Counted from the stretch's first letter, positions 10,901 through 20,053 are shown. The stretch: DNA of 64,000 nt from Pseudalkalibacillus salsuginis (GCF_021646685.1 NZ_JAKJHW010000002.1:496001-560000); one strand, 5' to 3'. Made by a program: numbers and translations. Notes: a model not told the origin generated them from the letters alone.

Positions 10901-11255
10901 CAAAATCATTCTCAAATATCTTCAAGTGTTGCATTGATAACCGGGTATCCGAAGAGTCCTCCAGCTTTACACGCTTATCGATTTGCAGTTTTTGCAGATT
11001 TTGTCTGGCAATACTCTGATTTGAACAGACATAAACAACTTTAAAAAGGGGGTCTTTTAAAACTTCCTGGTGATACCTTGCTATCTTTGCCATAACGCCC
11101 CTAGCTATCATCGTTTTACCAAGGCCAACTTCATCCGCTACCAGAACGCGGGTAAAATCATCAGTCAACAGATTATACACTCTGTCAACCGTTGCCTTTT
11201 GAAAATCTTTAAGACCTTCGTAAATCTCTTCGTCTTTTGTCTTCAAATCTATCAT
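7965..11255 (-). CDS. Large SF2 (Snf2/DEAD-like) helicase of a DUF6361/PLD defence trio
   Basis: A 1096-aa helicase. Motif I is VLVADEVGLGKTMIARG (about 38-53), motif II DLVIMDEFQRF (about 268-278) and motif III LLLSATPYKL (about 312-320). A long insertion follows, then the C-terminal RecA lobe with GQEGLDF and LEQREGRINRYK (motifs V-VI) near residue 940. The spacing and the EQREGRINR motif recall RapA/Snf2-like translocases. Its ATG overlaps the stop of the upstream PLD gene (ATGA), implying translational coupling. It probably remodels or translocates nucleic acid for the partner nuclease; the function is inferred. It is not DrmA or DrmD of DISARM as far as I can judge. Confidence 0.85.
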   Translation of the reverse strand: MIDLKTKDEEIYEGLKDFQKATVDRVYNLLTDDFTRVLVADEVGLGKTMIARGVMAKIARYHQEVLKDPLFKVVYVCSNQSIARQNLQKLQIDKRVKLEDSSDTRLSMQHLKIFENDFDEELKERFIQLIPLTPSTSFNMTSGCGSASERALMYLILKEFSPIKNYLDQLDILLMDSATKSWEWTKLGYEKRVEVCNAKSDGQYLNTMLYRIEQFFDKDSSLIDTIHEVCERIKQENVIGIRVEGANQLIFKLRRMMAEISVDLMDPDLVIMDEFQRFPELVNADGESETALLAKKFFNSPRLNDNEKVKILLLSATPYKLYSTLEEISEKGEDEHYKEFMQVTGFLFEHHPEQQRHFKRVWEDFSSSLNLFSIRDIAVLQAKKQEAEDSLYRGIARTERMAVEGSSELINASLEPVKITKEDVLSYVHMDRMLQEIGIMDNVPVDYVKSTPFLMSFMEHYKLKQKITRHVKKYPENLSVVDKPHLWIKRGAINRYKKLPDTNARLTKIKEIALPKHAERLLWIPPSLPYYEFGGCYSRQERFSKLLIFSGWEMVPRAVSTLLSYESERLTVGELIKKTSKKKKWKNRTYFAERRFPQPRLSFAMRNNAPANMNHLTLLYPSITLAKLFNPIDVLNKNLTLEELKSEIADNIQYLLDQLPYQTYEQEVREDERWYYLAPLLLDQDEEAVKEWFNNEKLLPVMDDNKDEDTTDDKAALTKHLEELRTIFQEKEFVKLGKQPKNLKDVLVNMVLGSPAICALRMFNDWEGRSLPYAVHLAKILIDRFNTQESISIVELEYGNQKNKERNAHWQNVLKYCVDGNIQAMLDEYAHMLIEEAGLRNVDNDWRNEQLTHLMTSALSTHSATYNVDTYESFKKRVKDKSGKDQVIKLRTNYAVGFADKRNEDTTHNRKKNVRLAFNSPFRPFVLVTTSVGQEGLDFHYYCRKIVHWNLPSNPVDLEQREGRINRYKCFAIRQNIANKYGNIPFENDVWQEMFTAANKNERNGHTPELVPFWSLPENQDIKIERIVPIYPLSKDGVKYERLMKIMQLYRLSLGQARQEELLEYLFKHQVEQDQLQNLFMNLSPYYKEKEKIGKY

Positions 11256-13027
11256 TTTTCCACCAACTTCGTTGCCTGATTGAAAGTGTCATACAATCGG
11301 TAAAATTCCTGAGGTATGATTGTCTCGTCATCAATCATTTCAATAAATTTATGAACATCATTCAATTTTTCTGGGGACCGCGCAGCTGCTTTCAGCATAT
11401 TTTCATACAATACAGGATAACGGGCAGCCTGCATATCCCAGGCTCCTGACCCGAGTTTTTTGATTTCCATCTGCTCAAGAGCAGACAACAAAAAATCATC
11501 TGCAAGCAGGAATGCTACATATTGTAAGAAAACATATGGATTATTAATTATTGAACGAAAAACCTCTTGATTACGCTCTTCTGGCAGCCCTTCTGTCTGG
11601 ATCTTAATAACACGTTCCACTGTTTCTCCATCTAATTGAGCCCTTACAACATAAAATTCTCCAAGTTCGAGCATACTTAAGTCATTAATCCTCATGTCCT
11701 GTTGAAATTTCTGTGTTTTTTTGCTTAACAATGGTCCAATTGAAAATTCAATGCCATCAGGTATGGTCTCAAATGAGAGATGAACGGTATATAAATAATC
11801 ACTTTCTTTCTGGACTAAAGCGTGTGATTTGACACGACAAAGTTGCTTGATCGCTTTTTGGAGTTTGTCAGTGACTTCGGCTTCTGTATCCTCTTCTTCA
11901 GGAATGGACTCGACTTTTTCAAAAGGGTTGTCCTCTTCCTCTTCTCCAAATAAATCCAACAATAAGTCAGTAATTCTGAAGCCATACTTTTTATATTGCA
12001 TCTTCAATAAGAATTCCACATTACCATTGAATGCGTAATGGGAACTGTTCGCAGAGCCAATAAAGAAATGATGCTCATTATACTTAGAACGGGCGTAAAG
12101 TTTCGCATGGATGTCCTGAAGCTGATCTAATTCGTTTTCATCTTCCTCTTCACTAAAAGCTCCTTCACCTTCAACAATGATGTCCTTCAACACATATACA
12201 TCAATATCGTTGATGAGCTTTTCTGTAAGTTTATGGAGTTCCGTCCTTCTGGTGATCAATACCTTGGTAGGAGATGTCAAAGAGTAATCATTCAACTCTG
12301 CAATTATACTTTTACTCAAAAATGGTGTCATAATGATCAATTGATGATAACTTTCAAATAACCCTATATCTTTTGCTTCATATCCCTCAATTCCTAAAGG
12401 GCAGAAATCAAATTCTGGTATATGTTTGTCGCCTGATTCAAAATGAATATACTCAAGCTCAGCCATCATCTCCTGAATACTCTCCTGTTTCTGTTGGCTA
12501 GTAGTCTGTGGGAGAAGGAATTGTATAAAATCAATCAATGGTCGGTTTTTATGAGCCATCTCCTGTTTTTGTCTCCCTTCTAATGCCAACGCGATGTCCC
12601 AGCTCCGATCGAAGGTAAGGTTGCGTGTCAAAACAAGAAACCGAAATAGGGTATCTCCTTGACTGTCCTCATATTTGATCAACCAGGTTTTCGGATGGAA
12701 AGAGCGCTCATTTTCCAGAGCTACTTCAAACACGCTATCTTCCATTAAGGCAAAAAATGAGTTTCCGTTTTGCGGTACCTTGATCTGACCGGCCTCACAG
12801 AAAATTGCAAGATTATCTGCGCTTCGGCGTATCCCTTCCAACATGTAGATCGGGTCATCTTTTAATGTTTGATCCATTTCTTCTGAAAGACTAAGAGCCA
12901 ATGGCACACCTACCAATGCTTCTAAGTCAAGAGAATATGTAGTACCTACAGCGAATACCACTTCATATCCTACAGGCGGTTTGAGCAAGTCACTATAATT
13001 TAGCCGGTCCTTGTCTGGTTTAAGCAT
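11252..13027 (-). CDS. Phospholipase D-like (HKD) nuclease of the defence trio
   Basis: About 591 aa. The ATG at 13027, behind GGAGGGAGG, is preferred over the upstream in-frame start at 13057. Two HKD-type motifs are visible. The first is FHPKTWLIKY with LTRNLTFDRSWDIAL (about 110-145 from this start). The second is IHAKLYARSKY with FFIGSANSSHYAF and GNVEFLL (about 305-340), so both halves of a PLD active site are in one chain. PLD-family proteins in defence loci are usually nucleases. It overlaps the DUF6361 gene by 8 nt and the helicase gene by 4 nt. A variable C-terminal domain of about 230 aa has no motif I recognise. Confidence 0.85.
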   Translation of the reverse strand: MLKPDKDRLNYSDLLKPPVGYEVVFAVGTTYSLDLEALVGVPLALSLSEEMDQTLKDDPIYMLEGIRRSADNLAIFCEAGQIKVPQNGNSFFALMEDSVFEVALENERSFHPKTWLIKYEDSQGDTLFRFLVLTRNLTFDRSWDIALALEGRQKQEMAHKNRPLIDFIQFLLPQTTSQQKQESIQEMMAELEYIHFESGDKHIPEFDFCPLGIEGYEAKDIGLFESYHQLIIMTPFLSKSIIAELNDYSLTSPTKVLITRRTELHKLTEKLINDIDVYVLKDIIVEGEGAFSEEEDENELDQLQDIHAKLYARSKYNEHHFFIGSANSSHYAFNGNVEFLLKMQYKKYGFRITDLLLDLFGEEEEDNPFEKVESIPEEEDTEAEVTDKLQKAIKQLCRVKSHALVQKESDYLYTVHLSFETIPDGIEFSIGPLLSKKTQKFQQDMRINDLSMLELGEFYVVRAQLDGETVERVIKIQTEGLPEERNQEVFRSIINNPYVFLQYVAFLLADDFLLSALEQMEIKKLGSGAWDMQAARYPVLYENMLKAAARSPEKLNDVHKFIEMIDDETIIPQEFYRLYDTFNQATKLVEK

Positions 13028-14216
13028 GTCCTCCCTCCAAACCTGATAAGATATCAACCATTAAATCCTTTGAATTCCGAAAACGATATTGTAGTTTTTT
13101 AGACCCTAACCATTTACCTTCTTCATACGCATAAAATTTTGTATTATACAATTTAGCTCTTTCTTTTGATTTCAGTTCAATTTCACGTTTGATCAGTAGT
13201 TCATCGATCATCGTCTCATCATTGGAAAGAGCCGTCTTTTGCCATTCACTAAGAAACCTTTTCAACAAAGGGTTATTGATTTTTAGCCGGTAAAGAACAT
13301 CCTGATACCTGAAATACGGGAATTCGTTTTTAATAAACGAACTTTCCTTCCACTCTTTCCATTCTTGAATAGCCTCTTTATTTTCATGATTGGAAAGGAT
13401 CACATTATACCGTATATTTGCACCAGCAATAAACATACTGAAATTTTTGGCTATCGCATAATCATCACTCAATCCATCAGGGAGTGAGAATACTTCTCCA
13501 ATTGCATCAAAATCATCTATTTTTTCTAATTCCGAAGGATTTTGCTGAAGTAAAAAAGCCAATAGACTGTCCTTCGACTTCCTTGATTTAATCATTCTAT
13601 CTTTTAAGAAACCAGCCTCATTGAATGTAAGATCCATAGAAAGGTTTTCTTTCCAATTTGACTCTGGAATAAGACACTGCCAATACGTACTTGTATATTC
13701 AGAACCAGCAATCGTTAGATCATCACTCTCTTCATTTCCTAACGATCGGAGAGACTCTTTGTTACGCTGCATTCTGAAAACAGCTTTGGCGTAGTTGTTC
13801 AGTGTAAGATCATGTTTAAATATTTCAAACGTCTTGAGGCCGCTCCAGTATACGCTGGAAGGTTTCCGCTTAAGCTTTTTCCCAGCCCTTGCGCCAATCA
13901 CGCCTTCTGCATCTTTTCGGAGCAAAGTTTCTATAACATCTACTTCCATGGAACCAAGCTTCTCAAGAAATTCTCCGGGAGAGGAATGTCTTTCTTTTTC
14001 TAAATCCATCATTAAATAAGGGATAATGAAAAAATATTTGGCCCTCGTTTGAAGAGTTGAAGTACCTGGAAACAAAACATCCGCAAACCCATCACGGATC
14101 AAACCGATCCCCAATTCATCAATTGCCCCTTTATCAGAAAGAAGATCAAGCACTGCCATGACTTTGTTTTTATGTTCACTGGAATAATCAATCCATCCTA
14201 GTTTCATAGCATTCAT
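13020..14216 (-). CDS. DUF6361-family protein of the defence trio
   Basis: A 398-aa protein of unknown function. The N-terminus (MKLGWIDYSSEHKNKVMAVL, then DGFADVLFPGTSTLQTRAKY) matches my memory of DUF6361, a family seen beside PLD and helicase genes. No catalytic motif, membrane segment or signal is visible; the protein is rich in Lys, Glu and Leu and looks helical. The start at 14216 has AAAGGAG 8 nt upstream. It is the first gene of a coupled set with the PLD and helicase genes, 22 nt after the PLD-helicase reading frame. It could be a sensor or specificity subunit; that is inference. Confidence 0.75.
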   Translation of the reverse strand: MNAMKLGWIDYSSEHKNKVMAVLDLLSDKGAIDELGIGLIRDGFADVLFPGTSTLQTRAKYFFIIPYLMMDLEKERHSSPGEFLEKLGSMEVDVIETLLRKDAEGVIGARAGKKLKRKPSSVYWSGLKTFEIFKHDLTLNNYAKAVFRMQRNKESLRSLGNEESDDLTIAGSEYTSTYWQCLIPESNWKENLSMDLTFNEAGFLKDRMIKSRKSKDSLLAFLLQQNPSELEKIDDFDAIGEVFSLPDGLSDDYAIAKNFSMFIAGANIRYNVILSNHENKEAIQEWKEWKESSFIKNEFPYFRYQDVLYRLKINNPLLKRFLSEWQKTALSNDETMIDELLIKREIELKSKERAKLYNTKFYAYEEGKWLGSKKLQYRFRNSKDLMVDILSGLEGGHA

Positions 14217-14238
14217 AATGTTACTCCTTTATCAACAT

Positions 14239-16702
14239 TCAACTTACTGAATGCTTTTGAGCTTTTCTCTCAAAATGCTCATGTAATCTGTATTCGCATA
14301 TCTGTTTGGTCCAAGCGTATAAGATCTTATTATTTTCCTTTAACACATCGAACTCCAATTTAAACATCTCTCCATCAAAAGAAACTATATTATTCGAGCT
14401 GCCGGACCATTTACTCATTGGCATGTCTGCTATTAATTTGCTTACTTTCTTTTCGTCATACTTCCATAGTCGTTGAGAGTTTTTATCGGAAAAGTCGATG
14501 TTTCTACGATATTCTTTTTCGGTAAGATACTGATGAAAGAAAGGCGCTACTTCTTTAGATGTTACAGGTAATGTCCAATTTTCGATTCCACGATTGAGCA
14601 TATACAAGAGAACAATCATTTTGTAGCTTTTCGCCATTCCTGTACTTTCGACTTCTTTTATCCATTTTTCATATCTAGTGAGGACTTGTTCTTCTTTTTC
14701 ATTTAATTCATTTGCCCACGATAAAAAGCTAAGGTAAGAGTTAAATTCTTGCTTGTATTCTTTACTATTCGCACTACCATACAGATGTAGTTCAAGGTAA
14801 GTTGGGCGATGGCCTAGCTCTTCTTTTAAATTTAAATAAGCACCGTGTAATTTTTCTTTACGAGGTTGTCGTTTTCGTTGTAGTTCTTTCAATAAGTCGA
14901 TTACATTTAAATCTAAAATTGAGTTCACAATTTCTTGGTACTTGAGGAATTGCTCGGGCTTTTCCTTTTTCCGGTTGAGGATCCCGATCAAATAAACTCA
15001 TCTTAATATCTGCATTTCGATAGTTACCGATCAAATCAATGATATGACAATACTCTTTTTCATCATGAAGCCGCAAGCCTCTTCCCACTTGTTGCGTAAA
15101 TATTGTCAGTGATTCCGTTGGCCTTGCAAATAACAACGTATCTACTGATGGTATATCCACACCCTCATTAAATAGGTCAACCGTAAAAATAATATCAATT
15201 TCTTGATTCGTTAATTTCTGAATCACTTCTTTACGGGATATGTTTTTGTTCTTTGAATTCAAACTAACGGTTCGATAACCATTGTGATTAAAATAATTTG
15301 ATAAAAAATCAGCTTGCTTAATCGAAGAACAAAAAGCTAATGTTCTTGTTTGGCAGTGGTCTAACCAGGCATTCAAGATTCTGTCAGCTAAATCATCCCT
15401 TAACTGAGCAAGTAATAACTCTTCTTGATCATATTTATTTCCAAGCCATGTAATTGCTGAATAGTCCGTATCATCATAAACACCAAAATACTTAAATGGA
15501 GTTAACCATTCCTTCTCAATCGCTTCTATAAAGTGAAGTTGGTAAGCCACATTACCATCACATAGTCCATAAACATCTTTATTGTCCATACGATCAGGTG
15601 TAGCCGTTATTCCCAGTAAAAACTTTGGTTCGAAATGCTGAATGACCTTTTGATAAGAGTTGGCGGCTGCATGATGAAATTCATCAACAACGATTAAATC
15701 AAAATGATCTGGAGAGAATTTCTTTAGGTTATGATCCGTTCCAATAGTAAAAACAAAAGCAAAGACACATTCACAATCTGTTTCTTTGTTTTTTGCATTA
15801 TAAATCCCTGCCGATTTTTCTGGCATAATATGTAGAAACGATTTCTTTGCCTGGTAAAGTATTTCTTCACGGTGTGCCACAAATAATACCCGATTAAAAT
15901 TTCTAGCAAAAAATCCTGCCAAATAGGTTTTCCCCAGGCCAGTCGCCATAACCACCATCGACTTGTTATAGTTTTCTTCAAACGTGGTTTCCAGTGCAGT
16001 TAGGGCATCCTTCTGTGCAGGTCGTGGCGTTATCTCTTTCTCATTACTTATCTCAACTTCATAAGTGGTTGGCTCATCATTTACTTCATCGCTCTTTGGA
16101 TCACTTGAATACATTAATTCAGTTTCTTCTTGCTCGGTCCATTTCTTCGCAATATTATGAGAAGCATGGAATTTTCCATATTCTTCACGGTACTTTTTTA
16201 TTGTTTCAGCATTAACTGGAATCGTATCTTCATGATAAAACGTCTTTAAGTACATATCCATAGCTTCCTGGTAACTTAAAGGTTCTACCGATTTATTCAT
16301 GTATAGATTCCACTCTACCCCTTTTGTTAACGCAGAAGCTGAAAGGTTAGATGACCCAATTATAAAAGAACCTTCATTCTGATCATTACTTTGACCAAAT
16401 AAATAAGCCTTTGGATGAAATGACTTCCCCCTGCTTCTCCACAGTCTTACCTCAAGTCCATGAATAGAGGTGAGACTTTCTAATGCATCTGGTTGGGTAA
16501 TGTAAAGATAATCACCAGCACATAGCTTTATTTCCGATCCACGTTTAATTGCATTTTCCAAATGAGGTTTAATAAGTTCTACCCCTGATTTCATAACAAA
16601 AGAGGTCAGAATATAGATAATATCTGAACTCTGAACCTCTTGTTGTAAATTGTCTATCAATCTATCGGTTATTAACTTTACTTTACTCATCTTCAACATC
16701 AA
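14239..16702 (-). pseudogene. PLD-SF2 helicase fusion protein, split by a frameshift
   Basis: The N-terminal part (16702-14858) has a PLD domain (FHPKAYLFGQ and FIIGSSNLSASAL, about 95-126). An SF2 helicase follows with MVVMATGLGKTYLAG, VVDEFHHAAA, GITATPDRM and the motif VI region QQVGRGLRLHDEK. The frame then ends in nonsense after NCELNF. An overlapping frame (14991-14239) continues the expected protein as DLNVIDLLKELQRKRQPRKE. The switch point is about 14910-14920, at a short A/T run, and fits one inserted base. The joined product would be about 820 aa, of the PLD-DEAD-helicase class found in defence islands. It could be a mutation, a programmed shift or a sequencing error. Confidence 0.8.
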
Positions 16703-16718
16703 TCAAGAAAATACGATC

Positions 16719-16991
16719 TTAAAATCCCCCGCGCTTTGCTGCTTTTTCCTTCCGAACAGCTTCAAGTTCTTCAACTGAAGAATTATGTACAGAAATTAAA
16801 GAATGAATTAGCTCTAAAATATCTGCAAGTTCTTCAATAGATGAAGCGTCATCACTAGCCTCTAAATATTCATTCAATTCTTCTTTTAACTTCTCTTTTA
16901 ACTCGACCTTATACTCATCTTCTTCCATAATACGAGTATTAAAGTTCTTTCCTGTGTTTTTAATAATCTCTGGAATGAGATCACGAACCAA
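16719..16991 (-). CDS. MazG-like nucleoside triphosphate pyrophosphohydrolase
   Basis: A 90-aa all-helical protein of the MazG/phosphoribosyl-ATP pyrophosphohydrolase-like group. It has VRDLIPEII at the start and the ExxE...ExxD metal-binding helices, visible as EELNEYLEA and SIEELADILELIHSL. Such proteins hydrolyse abnormal or excess NTPs. The start is doubtful. The conserved YNKLVRD-type N-terminus is in frame only from a TTG at 16991, which lacks a close site. The AAGGGG site fits an ATG in another frame just upstream, which suggests a one-base indel near the start. It is the first gene of the defence run. Confidence 0.7.
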   Translation of the reverse strand: MVRDLIPEIIKNTGKNFNTRIMEEDEYKVELKEKLKEELNEYLEASDDASSIEELADILELIHSLISVHNSSVEELEAVRKEKAAKRGGF

Positions 16992-17111
16992 TTTATTGTC
17001 ATTAACATATCCCCTTAAGTAGTTTTATAGTAATTATGTAATAATTATTTTATATTTACAACTTAATAAAAATCCACCTCAGTATAATTGGTTTAGTATT
17101 TGATACGGTTC

Positions 17112-17485
17112 TCATTGATTGATCCTAAATTCATCTAGCTCTTTGTATGTATCTACAAGATATTTATATTCATTTTCTTCTAGTGGTATTGTGTGTGCTA
17201 TTTTATTCCTTATGGGAGTAATATAATTAAGTTGCATAATTAATCTTTGAGGAATTACTAATAATTTCATATCTGAATACATTTTCAATGTACTTATTGG
17301 ATGAAATAAATTATCAAAAGCTTTAATAGGTCTTCTATTGTTTATCTATTTATAAGAAATTTCATACCAGTTTGCTCCATATAACAAATCCATATTTTCA
17401 GAAATAAATAATCTAATAAAGTTTTCAATTTCATAAAATCTACCATAAGCATAAATCATTTTTTAACTTCATTTTTATCTAGCAT
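17112..17485 (-). pseudogene. Decayed HEPN-like protein
   Basis: Read on the minus strand, this stretch begins MLDKNEVKK. After a frame change it continues IYAYGRFYEIENFIRLFI and GANWYEISYK, meets a TAG, then continues in the same frame to KYLVDTYKELDEFRINQ. Near the end is YITPIRNKIAHTIP, an R-x4-H motif of the HEPN ribonuclease type. The whole is about 120 aa with at least one frameshift and one nonsense codon. HEPN proteins act as toxins or abortive-infection effectors, which fits its place beside the defence island. Confidence 0.5.
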
Positions 17486-17505
17486 AGAACACCTTTCCAA
17501 ACCCT

Positions 17506-18813
17506 TTAACTTTTTGTAATATATATTCTTTCATCCACCTCATACTCAAAAGTAACAGTCTCTATTGTATCAGTAGGTACTTCCAGCCAAAATACAATTT
17601 TGCTAGAGGTTTCTTTATTATAAGTGTGGCTTGTGTCTTTCATTTTCCAGTTGCGGTCGTAGAGGTCGTGTGTGATTTTCATGAGGGCTGGTTCTTCTTT
17701 ATGGTTCTTGATGGTATATTCCCATTTTTCTGTGCGGATTCCTTTTTCATCTTTATAACTATCAATACTGTTCCCTTCACAGACGATATCGAAAGCATCC
17801 CCGAGATAGAGTTCTACCGTTTCATTTTTCGGTGTATGATCGATACGGTCTTCTCCTATGAATTCAAGGCTTCCATCATTCCTATCCTCTTGATAGACCT
17901 TCACTTTTCCTTTAGGTAATGGCAATCCTAGTTTTTGGACTTGTTTGTTTTCGAATTCAAGCTTTATTTCGGCTTTATCGTTGTAAGGGTTGAATGAATA
18001 GTAGTGTTTATATGGAATTTCTTCTGCCTGAATGAAGTTGATTTGCTTGGATTGGTTGTTTTTCAATGTGGTCATATGCTGCAGGGTGTACATGTGGTAG
18101 TCGGCGAAACTTTGTTCTTCGAATGATGGTTGTGAACTTTTTTCCATCGAATATAAAACTGGTTCATCTGGTAGCGTTAACTCGTAATCCTCGACTCGAT
18201 TCACATCCCCAGCAATGAGCTTCACTTTTACATTGTCGAAGGTTGTGCCTGCATTGTTCTGGATGTTCACCCAGCCGGATAGATTGAATGTCTTGTCCTT
18301 CAGTTCTACGACATAGTTGGACTCCCATTCCATCCCTTTTGTAAGGTAGGATACATTGATTTGATCCGTTTTTGAAGGTTTAATTTTCCAAATCAACGCC
18401 GGTTTGACGATCAGTTCGCCTGGCAGCTTCGGCAGGATCAGTTCCTCTTTCGGATCGAGGACGATTTCTTTCGTTTCTGTATGCTCTAGAACGATGCCGC
18501 TAGCGACACTCAACAGTCGGTATTCCTTCCGTTCATTTTTCTCCTTATCTAATAAAAACACGTTCTGGTCTATGTATTTCTCGAGCAGTTTCGTTTTGCT
18601 CACAAGATCATAATCGTAGTTCAGTTCAAGTATGTTAAGTCCTTCGACGAGGATCGAATCGGTTTCGATCAGCTGCGCAACATCAAGGTATTGGATCTCC
18701 GTTTCCTCACCTGTCAGTTCAACTTTGCGCTTTTCCTTTACGACACCAAACCCGTCGTTGTAGATTGTCAATGCCAGTTCTTCTGTATCCTTACTGTATG
18801 AATGATAGGTCAT
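17506..18813 (-). CDS. DUF4139 domain-containing protein
   Basis: A 435-aa cytosolic-looking protein: no signal peptide or membrane segment. It matches the DUF4139 pattern: an N-terminal strand-rich part with LTIYNDGFGVVKEKRKVEL, and a central GMEWESNYVVEL / FNLSGWVNIQNNAGTTFDNVKVKLIAGDV block that is the family hallmark. A beta-rich C-terminus (EYTIKNHKEEPALMKITHDL) follows. The biochemical role is unknown. It is transcribed away from the divergent P1 peptidase gene at 18923 and is probably a single-gene unit. Confidence 0.85.
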   Translation of the reverse strand: MTYHSYSKDTEELALTIYNDGFGVVKEKRKVELTGEETEIQYLDVAQLIETDSILVEGLNILELNYDYDLVSKTKLLEKYIDQNVFLLDKEKNERKEYRLLSVASGIVLEHTETKEIVLDPKEELILPKLPGELIVKPALIWKIKPSKTDQINVSYLTKGMEWESNYVVELKDKTFNLSGWVNIQNNAGTTFDNVKVKLIAGDVNRVEDYELTLPDEPVLYSMEKSSQPSFEEQSFADYHMYTLQHMTTLKNNQSKQINFIQAEEIPYKHYYSFNPYNDKAEIKLEFENKQVQKLGLPLPKGKVKVYQEDRNDGSLEFIGEDRIDHTPKNETVELYLGDAFDIVCEGNSIDSYKDEKGIRTEKWEYTIKNHKEEPALMKITHDLYDRNWKMKDTSHTYNKETSSKIVFWLEVPTDTIETVTFEYEVDERIYITKS

Positions 18814-18922
18814 GTTAAACCCTCCCCCTTTTCCCTATAATAACAGAAAAAGGTATCCAAAATATATGTTTACTAAAATGGTAGAATGATAGTTAGACAT
18901 ACATAATGAAAGGTTGATAGTG

Positions 18923-19987
18923 ATGAAGGGTCAGAAACGGATACGGGATTATGGTGTGAAAATCGGAAAGCTGGAAACAGGAGAGTGGAATGCGATTACC
19001 GATGTGGAAGGAGTGACGGTCGGGCATGTGACGCTTGCGGATGGTGAGGTACAGACGGGTGTGACGGCGGTTCTTCCACTTCAGGGGAATATTTTCAGAG
19101 AAAAATTGATTGCGTCTAGCCATGTGATCAATGGTTATGGAAAAACGGTGGGGACGATCCAGATCGAGGAACTGGGGACGTTGGAGACACCGATCCTATT
19201 GACGAATACCTCGAGTATCGGAATTGTTGCCGATGCGCTGATCGACTATATGCTGGAGGATAATCCTGAAATCGGACGTGAGACAGGTACGGTCAATCCG
19301 GTTGTGGGTGAATGCAATGATATGTATTTGAATGATATCCGAGCTCGGTCCATCACGAAGGAGCATGTCTTCGAGGCGATTGAGAATGCTTCCGTTGAAT
19401 TTGAAGAAGGGGCAGTCGGTACTGGACGCGGGACGCTCGCCTGTTCCATAAAAGGCGGAATCGGCACCTCTTCGCGAAAAATGGAGACGGAACATGGGAC
19501 GTATACGCTAGGCGTTCTTGTCCAATCGAACTTCGGAATGCTCAGTGATTTTAGGGTTGACGGGAAAGCGGTAGGTCCTGAGTTGAGAGATTCCATTTTG
19601 AATGTAAAGGAGGAAAAGGATAAAGGATCAATCATGATGATTGTCGCAACGGATCTCCCTGTTTCCGAGCGACAGTTGAACCGGATCTTAAAACGGACGG
19701 TTACAGGACTGGCGCGGACTGGATCGACGGTTGGAAACGGAAGCGGTGACATCGCCCTCGGTTTTTCTACTGCCACAAGGATTCCCCATAAGAAACCGGA
19801 TTACCTCCTCTCCATTCCGACGATCCATGAAGCAGATATGGACCTCGCTTTCCGTGCAGTAGGGGAAGCGGTTGAAGAAGCGATTCTGAACTCAATGATT
19901 ACTGCTGAAAAAGTCGTCGGTCGGGATGGGAATGAACGGCCGACGTTGAAAGATTTAATTGAAGAGTATGATATATCACTCGTATAA
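18923..19987 (+). CDS. P1-family (DmpA/BapA-like) aminopeptidase
   Basis: A 354-aa member of the peptidase family S58 (L-aminopeptidase D-Ala-esterase/amidase, DmpA). Such enzymes are Ntn-like: the precursor cleaves itself and uses the new N-terminal Ser. Family blocks seen are NAITDVEGVTVGHVTL, TAVLP, NPVVGECND, GAVGTGRGTLACSIKGGIGT and LGVLVQSNFG. The start at 18923 lies 9 nt behind AAAGG. It ends at a terminator shared with the convergent ppdK operon. The natural substrate is unknown; family members take D-amino acid or beta-amino acid peptides. Confidence 0.88.
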   Translation: MKGQKRIRDYGVKIGKLETGEWNAITDVEGVTVGHVTLADGEVQTGVTAVLPLQGNIFREKLIASSHVINGYGKTVGTIQIEELGTLETPILLTNTSSIGIVADALIDYMLEDNPEIGRETGTVNPVVGECNDMYLNDIRARSITKEHVFEAIENASVEFEEGAVGTGRGTLACSIKGGIGTSSRKMETEHGTYTLGVLVQSNFGMLSDFRVDGKAVGPELRDSILNVKEEKDKGSIMMIVATDLPVSERQLNRILKRTVTGLARTGSTVGNGSGDIALGFSTATRIPHKKPDYLLSIPTIHEADMDLAFRAVGEAVEEAILNSMITAEKVVGRDGNERPTLKDLIEEYDISLV

Positions 19988-19991
19988 GGAA

Positions 19992-20021
19992 AGGGATAGA
20001 CTGCATAATGCAATCTATCCC
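19992..20021. terminator. Intrinsic terminator between convergent genes
   Basis: AGGGATAGA and TCTATCCCT, plus TGC/GCA inner pairs, form a hairpin with an ATAAT loop, followed by TATTTATG. It serves the P1 peptidase and perhaps ppdK from the other side. Confidence 0.7.
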
Positions 20022-20053
20022 TATTTATGACTATTTTCTTTCAAAAGAATTTT

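Noticed and set aside
7965..16702. Calling the helicase/PLD genes a DISARM system
   Set aside because: No DUF1998 (DrmB) protein or DNA methyltransferase is present, and the PLD and helicase sizes and motifs do not fit DrmC and DrmA.
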